Below are positions 32,730-40,499 of a stretch of DNA of 57,321 bases, piece after piece (position 1 is the first letter of the stretch; the number at the start of each line of letters is the position of its first letter). A program made the position numbers and the translations under genes. Origin of the DNA: a virus; IMG/VR virus record IMGVR_UViG_3300030012_004641, positions 1 to 57,321 of that record; one strand, given 5' to 3'. Under the pieces are notes generated by a model that had not been told where the DNA came from, did not search any database, and saw only the letters and a list, made by a program, of their open reading frames with translations.

Positions 32730-34441
32730 AATTCTAATTTTAATTCGCCTCGTAATACTTTATTCATGTGTGTATTTGCAAATAAAGCTGATTCTTGAAT
32801 AATTCGCTGACCCGTAAGTGTAATACCTTCGGATAAAATAACACTACCATATCTAAAACTTGGTAGAGCGGTTGCACCATAAAGTGAGTTAAGCAAGATT
32901 TTCATAGTGTATTGTTTTAAATGATTTAATTCACCTTCTTTTTTATTACCACTTTTATAAGCCGTTTTCATTGCTTTTTTATATCTAACTCGTTCATCAA
33001 ACCAAGTATCAAGTATAACAGATAGTGCTGATTTTTTATCAGTTCTAAACATAACACCATTTGCTGTAACAGCAAGGTTATGGGTTTTGATTTTATCTAC
33101 TATGTCCTTAACGGGCACATATTGTTGTTTACGTTGTAGATTTTCAACAGGTACTGTTTTTTCGGGGTCCTCGGCGACCATAGCTTCTAAATCGTTTAAA
33201 CCCAATCTATTATTTCTATCATCAAATAAATCTAACACTCTACCAACATATGTTTCTTTACCAATGTTAAGAGACATAATGATCGAAGGATATAGTGATG
33301 TAAGATCTTCATCAAACATATAGTTGTAAATACCTGTTTTAGGGCAGAATAGATAACCGCCAGCATAATTTTTCTTTGTTAGTGGGTTTAAATCCTTATT
33401 AGGTGGAATAATATTTTGGGATAATAACCAACCAGAAATAGCTCCATCTTGAATTTTAGAAGATAAATATACTTCTTCATATAATACTTTTCCTTTATGA
33501 GCAAGATTTTTAGTTAAGTCAATATACTGGAATTTTTCATCTAGCTTTTTAAGAATTAAAACATCAACAAAGTTATATTCAATAAATTTTTCTTTATCCT
33601 CGGTAAATAATCTATCAAGTGACCCTTCATATTCAATTTTCTTCTGATCTACATATTTTTCACCTAATGCATCTAACTTAAATGATGGTTCGTCTTTAAA
33701 ACTATACTTTTTATGCAAACGCATATAATCAAGAGAACTAACCCCTGCAATTTTAATAGGTACATCTTCATTCCATGTTTGTTCCTCTATAATATTAATA
33801 GGTGAAAGACGTTTTGCTGTACGGTCACCCATAGTATTTTTAATTCTGTAGTAGAGATATGGAATATCGAAATAATCACTATTATAACCCACAAGGATAT
33901 CAGGTTGTATTTCTTCCATCATCCTAATGAATAGATCTAATAAATCTGTTTCTCGTTTTACAGGGATTACTTCTCGTCCTTGTTTATCAACTGTTTGTTC
34001 AAGTTTTCCTTCTTTATCTACAATGATGATTTTCCAATCGTCTAATTGACGATCCCACCATGCGATTGAGGTAACTGGTTTAGGTGCTTGTTTAATATAG
34101 TCTGGAGTCAAGGCACCCCCCATTTCAATCTCAATATCGAAAAATACTTCCCTGTGGGTAACAGAAGGAGTATCATCATCACCATACTTATCAAGTAAGA
34201 ATTTAGTATGGATGTTTCCTTTAGTATGGTCAGAGTAGTGCATATGGGGATTTTCTCTATCCCAGTTAAATACTTTTTTAAGATTTTCTCCCTTTAGACC
34301 TTTATGGGTCGCTTGGGATTCAGGACACTCTTGATAACCATAATTTTGGAACTCTTCTTGAAGATACCCTTCGTCAGTCCATAGGTGTATCCGGTAATGA
34401 TTCCACTCATCACCTCTTTGAACATAACAATTTTTATACAT
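32726..34441 (-). CDS. Family B DNA polymerase, N-terminal part (split gp43)
   Basis: A 571-residue ORF with the 3'-5' exonuclease and the first half of the palm. Exo I is FFDIEIE (D102, E104), Exo II VGYNSDYFDIPYL, Exo III YNFVDVLIL, motif A DLTSLYPSI (D380-D384 region) and motif B KILLNSLYGA (514-523). It stops after GELKLEL, followed by an overlapping ATG for the C-terminal gene. Together the two parts give 879 residues, close to T4 gp43 (898). No homing nuclease lies at the junction. Confidence 0.93.
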   Translation of the reverse strand: MYKNCYVQRGDEWNHYRIHLWTDEGYLQEEFQNYGYQECPESQATHKGLKGENLKKVFNWDRENPHMHYSDHTKGNIHTKFLLDKYGDDDTPSVTHREVFFDIEIEMGGALTPDYIKQAPKPVTSIAWWDRQLDDWKIIIVDKEGKLEQTVDKQGREVIPVKRETDLLDLFIRMMEEIQPDILVGYNSDYFDIPYLYYRIKNTMGDRTAKRLSPINIIEEQTWNEDVPIKIAGVSSLDYMRLHKKYSFKDEPSFKLDALGEKYVDQKKIEYEGSLDRLFTEDKEKFIEYNFVDVLILKKLDEKFQYIDLTKNLAHKGKVLYEEVYLSSKIQDGAISGWLLSQNIIPPNKDLNPLTKKNYAGGYLFCPKTGIYNYMFDEDLTSLYPSIIMSLNIGKETYVGRVLDLFDDRNNRLGLNDLEAMVAEDPEKTVPVENLQRKQQYVPVKDIVDKIKTHNLAVTANGVMFRTDKKSALSVILDTWFDERVRYKKAMKTAYKSGNKKEGELNHLKQYTMKILLNSLYGATALPSFRYGSVILSEGITLTGQRIIQESALFANTHMNKVLRGELKLEL

Positions 34442-34692
34442 TAACCTTGATTATATAGGTCAATATATGCATTCTTTGGGTTAAGGCCAAGTTTCCTTCC
34501 CCTTTCTACATTATCTACTTGTAAAACAACAGTTGGAACATTTCTAACATTAAATGATTGACAGATCTCTGGATTAGAGTCTACATCGATTTTTTGGACT
34601 GTGTATCCTTCTGCTTTAAGTTCATCCATAATAGGACTTAACTGCTTACATGGCCCACACCAAGGGGCACTAAAATATAAAAACTTTTTCAT
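34441..34692 (-). CDS. Thioredoxin-like protein
   Basis: An 83-residue minimal thioredoxin: FLYFSAPWCGPCKQLSPIM with the C-G-P-C redox pair (about 12-15), the VRNVPTVVLQ cis-proline segment and a C-terminal LGLNPKNAYI. It is shorter than bacterial thioredoxins (about 105 residues), closer to T4 NrdC. It likely reduces the phage ribonucleotide reductase. It overlaps the polymerase gene by 1 nt and a small membrane ORF by 4 nt. Confidence 0.9.
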   Translation of the reverse strand: MKKFLYFSAPWCGPCKQLSPIMDELKAEGYTVQKIDVDSNPEICQSFNVRNVPTVVLQVDNVERGRKLGLNPKNAYIDLYNQG

Positions 34693-34856
34693 ACTAATTC
34701 TTCCATTATACCTACTACCTCACTAATAACAAGTAGAGCAGCAGCCCCGATTAAACTATATGGCAGGAAACAATAACCTACAATTCTAATTCCAGATTTA
34801 ATAAATGAGAGTCGTTGGTGTTGTTCCGGATCAGGAATTCTTTCTAACTTTTGCAT
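34689..34856 (-). CDS. Small membrane protein (55 aa)
   Basis: A 55-residue ORF beginning MQKLERIPDPEQHQRLSFIK. Its hydrophobic C-terminal segment (LPYSLIGAAALLVISEVVG, about residues 31-49) would span the membrane. The TGA overlaps the thioredoxin ATG (ATGA, 34689-34692), which strongly supports a real gene. It fills most of an otherwise empty gap between 34693 and 34934. Confidence 0.6.
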   Translation of the reverse strand: MQKLERIPDPEQHQRLSFIKSGIRIVGYCFLPYSLIGAAALLVISEVVGIMEELV

Positions 34857-34935
34857 TTTTTATAACTTTTTTAATCCATCCCCAGCTACTAGTTATAGCA
34901 GCTATTAATAATAATAAATAACAATGAGGACACAT
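34831..34935 (-). CDS. Small hydrophobic protein (34 aa)
   Basis: An ORF beginning MCPHCYLLLLIAAITSSWGW and ending VRKNS. A C-x-x-C pair lies at the very start, followed by a hydrophobic helix and a basic tail. Its ATG overlaps the upstream MazG-like stop (TAATG), the genome's usual junction. It overlaps the next small gene by 26 nt. A membrane location is likely and the cysteines could bind metal or a disulfide partner. Confidence 0.5.
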   Translation of the reverse strand: MCPHCYLLLLIAAITSSWGWIKKVIKNAKVRKNS

Positions 34936-35468
34936 TATTGGTTTAATTCTTTTTTAGTAAAAAATTGTTTAAGATCAGGACGGAAATAATTAATATTTTT
35001 CATAACCTTCTTATCACGTGATCTGTATACAATATATTTATCACCACACTTTTCATAGTGGCACGGTTCTTTTTGTTCGACTGATCTGATGGCAACTGTT
35101 TCTTTAGCTTCTTCCTCAGTTGAACAAGCCTTTGATAGGTTTGATGCTTGGACCTCTTGATAGGCTGGCCAAATTTTATCTTTAAGACCATGTAGCATAG
35201 TTCCGTTCCCCAAGGAAACGTAAGCAATGTCGCACAGAGCGTCCAAAATTTCGACGATGTCTCCGCGTTCACACGCTTCTCGATATTCCTCAAGCTCTTC
35301 CAATACGAAGTTGTAGACAAACTCCCATTCTTTTTTTTCGGGTATTGTGGGTTCATAGTTATTAGGTTTATTCATTAATCTATTAAACTCCTCTACCTCA
35401 TCCACGAAGGGTACGTCTGTTTTTTTACCTTCTAGGTCGGTATATACCTGTCCATGTTTACTCATCAT
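34935..35468 (-). CDS. MazG-like nucleotide pyrophosphohydrolase
   Basis: A 177-residue all-alpha NTP pyrophosphatase. VEEFNRLMNKP (26-36), the first acidic helix with ExxEE (FVLEELEEYREAC, about 54-66) and the second with ILDALCDIAYVSLGNG (74-89) supply the Mg-binding E/D residues. A C-terminal extension of about 60 residues includes a small strand pair. MazG-type proteins in marine phages are thought to hydrolyse nucleotides, possibly dGTP/dCTP or alarmones; the substrate here is not known. Confidence 0.83.
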   Translation of the reverse strand: MMSKHGQVYTDLEGKKTDVPFVDEVEEFNRLMNKPNNYEPTIPEKKEWEFVYNFVLEELEEYREACERGDIVEILDALCDIAYVSLGNGTMLHGLKDKIWPAYQEVQASNLSKACSTEEEAKETVAIRSVEQKEPCHYEKCGDKYIVYRSRDKKVMKNINYFRPDLKQFFTKKELNQ

Positions 35469-35665
35469 TCTATAACTTTTACAATTTTAATTTGCTTTAA
35501 CTGATCAACATGCCAATCATAGGGGTACGATGAATATTCTTCAGTTAATTTTACTTCTGCGTCAGTTGCGTTTTCAGCGTTGACAATAAACTGTTCGTTG
35601 GTCCATCTAATAGCACCACGATTTGTTTCTTCTTCAATTTTTACTTTTGCTAGCCAATATGCCAT
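35465..35665 (-). CDS. DUF4494-like small protein
   Basis: A 66-residue protein. The pattern YWLAKVKIEEETNRG, FIVNAENATDAEVKLTEE and VDQLKQIKIVKVIE matches the short beta-alpha-beta DUF4494 family found in Bacteroidetes. The family function is unknown. It supports a Bacteroidetes host. It overlaps the MazG-like gene by 4 nt. Confidence 0.65.
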   Translation of the reverse strand: MAYWLAKVKIEEETNRGAIRWTNEQFIVNAENATDAEVKLTEEYSSYPYDWHVDQLKQIKIVKVIE

Positions 35666-35792
35666 AACGATTATTTATTTTGATGATTGTGTATACCCCA
35701 GCTGCTAAAAAGCCAAGGTTAATTAAATGGGGGTGGGTGTATTCTCCACAAATCCCCAATATATGATATAAAAATTCTGTAAGTTCTTTCAT
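35634..35792 (-). CDS. Small membrane protein (52 aa)
   Basis: A 52-residue ORF beginning MKELTEFLYHILGICGEYTH, with one predicted membrane span (LINLGFLAAGVYTIIKI, about residues 23-39) and a basic C terminus. It starts 4 nt after the FolE2 stop and overlaps the DUF4494 gene by 32 nt. It fills the 131-nt gap between them. Expression is plausible but unproven. Confidence 0.5.
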   Translation of the reverse strand: MKELTEFLYHILGICGEYTHPHLINLGFLAAGVYTIIKINNRYGILASKSKN

Positions 35793-35796
35793 GTTA

Positions 35797-36756
35797 TTAG
35801 TAGATTAAAGATTTCATGTCTGCAATAGAAACATGTTTATTAAAACCATGTTCTACCCCCTTAGTAATTACTGCGATTGCATCGTGTGAGTGGAGGCTTT
35901 CATTATGTGAAGCAATGATTTTAAAGTCTAAAACTCGTTCTTCAGCATCAAATTGTTCAAATAACAATCTAACAGCATCTTCTACAAACTTAGTATTTGC
36001 GGCATTCAATTCAGCAAATGCTTGTTCATCTTCTCTTTTAACAAATACTTGTGTTTCTGTTTTAAGTGCTTTAAGGCACATTTCTTGGATATCTTCAATC
36101 CAGATAAAGTCTTTTAATTTAAGTGAAATACGAGCAACTGAACGTTGTGAGTGAGGGGTTGCATATTGATTTCTTTCTTCAAGTGCATGTAAAGCAAGTT
36201 CAGTAGAACAAGGACATGTTGAAGAATATACATAATCAAAATGGATATATTTATTAAATTTACCGCTTTCTTTTAGTAACGATTCAAGTGTAACCTTGTA
36301 ATATTGCCAACCACCATTTTTATTACCTTCAGCATCTACAGAACGCATTGACTCTTGCCATAGTCTATAGTTGAAACTAATTTGGATATGAGCTCCGTAT
36401 GAGCCGAGGCGTTCTCTATATCCTAAAAGTACTTTTTCAAGTGTATCAAGTGAGAATGTTTCATCTTTGTACTCATAAAATGTTCTGATAATACGAGACA
36501 TATTAATACCTTTATTTACACCTTCAAGAGATACAGTGCCAATTACAGAAGCTTCAACTTCCATAATACCACCATTTTTCATTTGGATTTTAAGTGGTAA
36601 TCTAAAATTAGATATACCTACTCGTTCAATACCAACTTTAGATCCCTTAATAGTATCCCCATTTTGGAGGTCAGGCATTGATTTTAAATACTCCTTAGTA
36701 GGAGTAAATTCATAATCATACGTGTGATTAAATTTTTGTGTATCTATTACTTTCAT
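35797..36756 (-). CDS. folE2: GTP cyclohydrolase IB (FolE2 type)
   Basis: A 319-residue type IB GTP cyclohydrolase, which makes 7,8-dihydroneopterin triphosphate from GTP, the first step to 7-deazaguanines. The metal-site Cys is in SSTCPCSTELALHAL (C181/C183), followed by HSQRSVARISLKL (H202), with E186 nearby. The C-terminal VLDFKIIASHNESLHSHDAI is also conserved. It overlaps the HPRT gene by 4 nt and lies with QueE, QueC and QueD, indicating a complete pathway in the phage. Confidence 0.9.
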   Translation of the reverse strand: MKVIDTQKFNHTYDYEFTPTKEYLKSMPDLQNGDTIKGSKVGIERVGISNFRLPLKIQMKNGGIMEVEASVIGTVSLEGVNKGINMSRIIRTFYEYKDETFSLDTLEKVLLGYRERLGSYGAHIQISFNYRLWQESMRSVDAEGNKNGGWQYYKVTLESLLKESGKFNKYIHFDYVYSSTCPCSTELALHALEERNQYATPHSQRSVARISLKLKDFIWIEDIQEMCLKALKTETQVFVKREDEQAFAELNAANTKFVEDAVRLLFEQFDAEERVLDFKIIASHNESLHSHDAIAVITKGVEHGFNKHVSIADMKSLIY

Positions 36757-37265
36757 ATTGTATAAATAGTGCTTAAATTTCTGTTGTGTCCTTTGTCATC
36801 GTCCATACCATAACCAATATACCAAGGATCAAATATAGTATCGACATCTTGGTATAATATATGAAGGACCTTATCAAAATCCACACTTTCTTTGTAAATT
36901 GCCGCTACTGGAGTCATAGATTTAGGATCTTTAACTGAAAGGAATTTCATAACTGCTTTCATAGTATTTCCAGAATCAACAATATCATCTACAAGATAAA
37001 CGTGTTTGTTTTTGATTTTAGTTTCTAGGTCTTTAGATACAACCATATCACCTTGTTTTCTGCCATAATATGATTTACAGCGAATAAAATCAAGTTCAAC
37101 AGGTATAGTGATTTGTTTTACTAAATCGCTAAAAAACATAAATCCTCCATTTAGGATACATACCATTACTACCGGGGTAGGATCACCTCTGTGAGCATCG
37201 TTTATCTGTTTAGCTAAGATTTTAATCTTAATATCTAAGTCTTTTTCACTTATTGCCTTTTCCAT
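36753..37265 (-). CDS. hpt: Hypoxanthine/guanine phosphoribosyltransferase
   Basis: A 170-residue type I PRTase: VVMVCILNGGFMFFSDLVKQ, then LDFIRCKSYYG and the PRPP loop VYLVDDIVDSGNTMKAV. All are typical of hypoxanthine PRTase. It could recycle guanine or hypoxanthine, including guanine released by base exchange in DNA, to GMP/GTP for the deazaguanine pathway. That coupling to DpdA-like base exchange is an inference from gene order. It overlaps FolE2 by 4 nt. Confidence 0.93.
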   Translation of the reverse strand: MEKAISEKDLDIKIKILAKQINDAHRGDPTPVVMVCILNGGFMFFSDLVKQITIPVELDFIRCKSYYGRKQGDMVVSKDLETKIKNKHVYLVDDIVDSGNTMKAVMKFLSVKDPKSMTPVAAIYKESVDFDKVLHILYQDVDTIFDPWYIGYGMDDDKGHNRNLSTIYTI

Positions 37266-37393
37266 CCTTCTTCTATAGTTGTTTTTAATTTATCTATTAA
37301 TTCTTCTACTTCATCCGGTTCCATAGTTACAGCACAACATATACAAACATTTTCTCTTATTTCTTCTAATATTTCAAGTGCTTGTTCTTTCAT
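37250..37393 (-). CDS. Small acidic protein with Cys cluster (47 aa)
   Basis: A 47-residue ORF beginning MKEQALEILEEIRENVCICC, with three cysteines in CICC and an acidic helix (MEPDEVEELIDKLK). Its start overlaps the QueE stop (TAATG at 37391-37395), and it overlaps hpt by 16 nt. It lies inside the deazaguanine operon, so a metal- or Fe-S-related accessory role is conceivable. No homolog was recognised. Confidence 0.55.
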   Translation of the reverse strand: MKEQALEILEEIRENVCICCAVTMEPDEVEELIDKLKTTIEEGWKRQ

Positions 37394-38166
37394 TATACTC
37401 CCCTTTCTGTACCATATGCTATAATATGATCACGTCCTGTCATATTGTAACCACGTTCCGCTACCATTTCAAATACTTTAGGATACATTTCGATTAATGT
37501 TGGTCTATCATCCCCCGCGGGCATAACAAATGTTTTATGTTTAGGGATATTCATTTTAATTCTGAATTCTTCTATTTCCTTTAGATTTTCATCTGTACCA
37601 TCCCATACAGGTTTAAAATGGTAATCTTTATGGTAATCTAAAGTTTTCCTAATGTTTTCATAATGTAATCTATGCCTATTATGAATTTTGACAAACCTTT
37701 CATCAACAATTTTACCACCGGGAGTAGTAATACCCACCCTAGGCACAGAATTAGAAAACTTAGGGCTAAGAGAAATGAGATCAATGGGATTATCAGTCTC
37801 AAGGAAATGGGATCCTTCGGTTTCAATTGTAACGAGGATTCCTCTTTCTTTGGCAAAATATGTAATTTCATTTACTAAGGCGGCGTGCATTGTAGGAGAC
37901 CCACCTGTAAGCATCATTTCTTTAACCTGTGGATTCTCGTCATAAATAGCGATTATATCATTAAAAGTAAAAGTACCTTTTTCAGGGTGAATACTTGTAT
38001 ACCAACTATCACACCAGCCGCCTTCTCCAAACCAACAACGGTGAGTGCACCCTGTAGTTCTAACTGCAATAGTGGGGCGCCCAAAACGGGAGCCCTCACT
38101 TTGTACACAACGATATACTTCTACTATTGGTAATACTTTATTATAATCTTCTATTCTTTTAAGCAT
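37393..38166 (-). CDS. queE: 7-carboxy-7-deazaguanine synthase (QueE)
   Basis: A 257-residue radical-SAM enzyme that converts 6-carboxytetrahydropterin to 7-carboxy-7-deazaguanine. The N terminus has VEVYRCVQSEGSRFGRPT and the Fe-S loop VRTTGCTHRCWFGEGGWCDS. The cysteines are spaced C-x3-C-x7-C rather than C-x3-C-x2-C. MMLTGGSPTMH supplies the SAM-binding GG. It overlaps QueC by 8 nt. The unusual loop does not argue against function, since QueE families vary here. Confidence 0.9.
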   Translation of the reverse strand: MLKRIEDYNKVLPIVEVYRCVQSEGSRFGRPTIAVRTTGCTHRCWFGEGGWCDSWYTSIHPEKGTFTFNDIIAIYDENPQVKEMMLTGGSPTMHAALVNEITYFAKERGILVTIETEGSHFLETDNPIDLISLSPKFSNSVPRVGITTPGGKIVDERFVKIHNRHRLHYENIRKTLDYHKDYHFKPVWDGTDENLKEIEEFRIKMNIPKHKTFVMPAGDDRPTLIEMYPKVFEMVAERGYNMTGRDHIIAYGTERGV

Positions 38167-38995
38167 TTTCTAATACTTTTTCAACATGCTTTCGTACAAC
38201 GTCCCAACTGACAGGTCCAGATTCATCAGCGTATGATACTGGATCTGGGACTCCCACCTTAAGAAAAGCTTCAACCCTTTCAACCGATGAAGCTGATTTA
38301 TAATCGCTGTACCAAGTACCATCAAGATTAATGGGCTTATAAGAAGTATTTGTATTTCCATAAACTTCGTTAAATCCAAGACCCAACTTTTCGCAGCAAT
38401 CGAGTCCATCCTTGAGGATATCAAACTTATCACCATCAAGGTAAGGGGTAATATAGCGAACCCGCTCAGCGTCCCAATTACCTTCGGTGAAGGCTGTATA
38501 GTCAGCGTCCCTAAATTCTTGTCTACAGTCAGGGTAAATAGCATGATCACCCGCGTGAATACCCATAGCGATATCAACTTCTGTATCTTTTTCATTTGCA
38601 ATAGATAAGGCAACAGCCTGAATTAATGATGAGAAGATTTTATTACGATTAGGAACAACTGTTTCCTTCATATTTTCTTGTTCATAGTGACCTTCAGGTA
38701 CTTCATCTCCACCTTCTACAAGGGCACTGTTAAGCATAGGAGCTAAACCATCAAGTTTAATTACTCCATATTTTACTTTAGAGTACTTCTTGAATAAATT
38801 CCCATCTAAATTAGGTTGGATAGCATTTTCATTGATATAATCAACTAATGCTTGGGCTCTATCGAGTTCTACTCTATGTTTTTGCCCATAATCAAAAGAC
38901 AGTGCTGTCACTTCATAGCCTTTGGCGAGTAGATGAAGTAACACTGTGGAGCTGTCCATACCTCCACTTAGTGACAATACTGCTTGTTTATTCAT
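38159..38995 (-). CDS. queC: 7-cyano-7-deazaguanine synthase-like (QueC), zinc site lost
   Basis: I start at the ATG at 38995 (278 residues), which overlaps the upstream stop by 8 nt. An upstream in-frame ATG at 39052 would add 19 unsupported residues. The PP-loop is SLSGGMDSSTVL (8-19). VPNRNKIF (115-122) and YPDCRQEF (154-161) are conserved. The C-terminal region where other QueC proteins bind zinc with four cysteines (SCY and CGxCxxC) has none here (TSYKPINLDGTWYSDYKSAS, 217-236). The expected ATP-dependent conversion of CDG to preQ0 may be altered. Confidence 0.87.
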   Translation of the reverse strand: MNKQAVLSLSGGMDSSTVLLHLLAKGYEVTALSFDYGQKHRVELDRAQALVDYINENAIQPNLDGNLFKKYSKVKYGVIKLDGLAPMLNSALVEGGDEVPEGHYEQENMKETVVPNRNKIFSSLIQAVALSIANEKDTEVDIAMGIHAGDHAIYPDCRQEFRDADYTAFTEGNWDAERVRYITPYLDGDKFDILKDGLDCCEKLGLGFNEVYGNTNTSYKPINLDGTWYSDYKSASSVERVEAFLKVGVPDPVSYADESGPVSWDVVRKHVEKVLENA

Positions 38996-39245
38996 ATTCT
39001 CCGTATAAATTATAAGTTTTAGGTTGAGGCGGCTCAGGTGGTGCAATTTCATTTTCTGTGTAAATATACACTTTACCTTCGCCTGCTTTAACTACGTAAT
39101 CGCGTTCTTTTGTATTTTGAAATACCCATTCTATACCTTCAGTTAAAGATGATAATAATGGTTGTTCAGCGTCAACTGGTGTCCAACGATCACCAGGAGG
39201 AAATCGCTTAAGTACTGGTTTTAATATAACGTCTTTTTCAGCCAT
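38988..39245 (-). CDS. Hypothetical protein (85 aa)
   Basis: A small protein of unknown function inside the deazaguanine operon: N-terminal MAEKDVILKPVLKRFPPGDR, a hydrophobic centre (SLTEGIEWVFQNTKERDYVV) and a proline-rich C terminus (APPEPPQPKTYNLYGEYE). It overlaps QueC by 8 nt and the Holliday-resolvase-like gene by 8 nt. It might be an accessory protein, but no motif supports that. Confidence 0.55.
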   Translation of the reverse strand: MAEKDVILKPVLKRFPPGDRWTPVDAEQPLLSSLTEGIEWVFQNTKERDYVVKAGEGKVYIYTENEIAPPEPPQPKTYNLYGEYE

Positions 39246-39711
39246 CGTTTTCTGTATTTAAATGTTGGTCTTTTGTTTCATGTTCCCAAATACCTTTAGC
39301 GTTATACTCATGCCAATATACTCTACCTTTTTGTATAGCGTCTTTAATATTTCGTTGCCTACCATTTAATTGACTTTCTCCACTTTTAACTTCTAAAAAA
39401 TGTACAGCACATTTTTTCTTTGAACCCATATCTGTAAAAGCTATATAATCAATTGGGTTACCAAAAAATCTTATGTCATTAGGATTGATTGGAAAATTTT
39501 CCATAAAAGGAACATAATGTTCTATTGTTTTTCCAAAACTAACTGCTCTAGAGCGTTGGTAAGCGTCTTCTCTAATTGCTTTTTCTTCTTTAAGTTTCCA
39601 TTTTGCTAATTGGGCTTCTGCCTTTCGTTCAGCTAATTGATCATGAAAACGCCAAACATAATAAGTAAACGCTAAAGCGCAGATTGTAATTGTAATTAAT
39701 ACTAAATTCAT
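39238..39711 (-). CDS. Membrane-anchored Holliday-resolvase-like nuclease
   Basis: A 157-residue protein. An N-terminal transmembrane helix (LVLITITICALAFTYYVW, 3-20) and a charged coiled linker lead into a PD-(D/E)XK domain of the type annotated as archaeal Holliday-junction-resolvase-related. Its features are SFGKTIEHYVPF, FGNPIDYIAFTD (Asp), then VHFLEVKSGES (E-x-K), QRNIKDAIQKGRVYW and HEY. The nuclease would be attached to the inner membrane. It overlaps the DpdA-like gene by 4 nt. Confidence 0.78.
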   Translation of the reverse strand: MNLVLITITICALAFTYYVWRFHDQLAERKAEAQLAKWKLKEEKAIREDAYQRSRAVSFGKTIEHYVPFMENFPINPNDIRFFGNPIDYIAFTDMGSKKKCAVHFLEVKSGESQLNGRQRNIKDAIQKGRVYWHEYNAKGIWEHETKDQHLNTENDG

Positions 39712-40499
39712 AGTTGATTCATTTTTCTAAACATTTTTACATTGTGTAAAACGTTTTCTTTTTGTTTTGGGGATATTGGTTGGATGAAATTTTCATCAAT
39801 TTTTTCTTTATCTTTATGTAATAAACCTCCCTCTGAATACCTCATTCCTTTTAAACCATGTATAACAGGATTTGAAGTATCTATAGATTCTATAAATTTA
39901 AAATCTTTATAATAAAGAAATTCTTGGGGCAAATTACATCCTAAAAGGTGTACTCTATCAAAATCGCTTATAACATTGTGTTTGTAAAGGTTATTTATTG
40001 TTTTTAAGCGGCCCATCATTTTAGCTACGTATTGGTTTGGGTGTTGAAAACACTCGGCAAACCAAGAGGCACCATAACTAAATGCTATTTTTCTATATCC
40101 CAGCCACTTATAACGCTGATAACCAGTAGCAAAATCTGTATATGATTTACCCTGTACAACTGCTACTTTTTCCACTCCTTCAGGTAATTCGATTGAGGCC
40201 CATGTTTTAGCATTTCTAACACTAGCATTTGCGTTCTCCCAAACATCAGGAACAATGAATTCATTAGGTTTAAGTTCGTTTACCCAATGTAATAAACGCT
40301 TAGTATCATATGCTTCTCCTAGTTCATGGAGGGAATTATCCATGATTATATATCTACCTTCTGCTTTAGCTTGTCTAAAGTATTCTTCATATAAAGAATG
40401 CTGATCTAGTAAATGGGGAAGACAATAATCATAATCATTAAATTTTTTACTTGTCTCAAGTAATGCAATAGGAACTTCGTGTGAAATTTTAACCTTCAT
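39708..40499 (-). CDS. dpdA: DpdA-like DNA 7-deazaguanine transglycosylase
   Basis: A 263-residue protein of the tRNA-guanine transglycosylase fold. IIMDNSLHELG (D54, matching the DSGGFQ substrate Asp), VVQGKSYTDF (115-124, matching IVQGG), VHLLGCNLPQEF and IESIDTSNPVIHG (candidate nucleophile D207) follow in order. The zinc-binding cysteines of tRNA TGTs are absent, as in phage DpdA. With FolE2, QueD, QueE and QueC it should exchange guanine for a 7-deazaguanine in DNA. That protects phage DNA from restriction. It overlaps QueD by 11 nt. Confidence 0.85.
   Translation of the reverse strand: MKVKISHEVPIALLETSKKFNDYDYCLPHLLDQHSLYEEYFRQAKAEGRYIIMDNSLHELGEAYDTKRLLHWVNELKPNEFIVPDVWENANASVRNAKTWASIELPEGVEKVAVVQGKSYTDFATGYQRYKWLGYRKIAFSYGASWFAECFQHPNQYVAKMMGRLKTINNLYKHNVISDFDRVHLLGCNLPQEFLYYKDFKFIESIDTSNPVIHGLKGMRYSEGGLLHKDKEKIDENFIQPISPKQKENVLHNVKMFRKMNQL

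Noticed and set aside
32700-32740. Programmed frameshift joining the two polymerase ORFs
   Set aside because: No slippery heptamer or downstream structure is apparent; the ATGA junction is the same as at many unrelated gene pairs in the window.
38996-39052. Longer N terminus of QueC starting at 39052
   Set aside because: The extra 19 residues do not match QueC, and the ATG at 38995 overlaps the upstream stop by 8 nt like other genes here.
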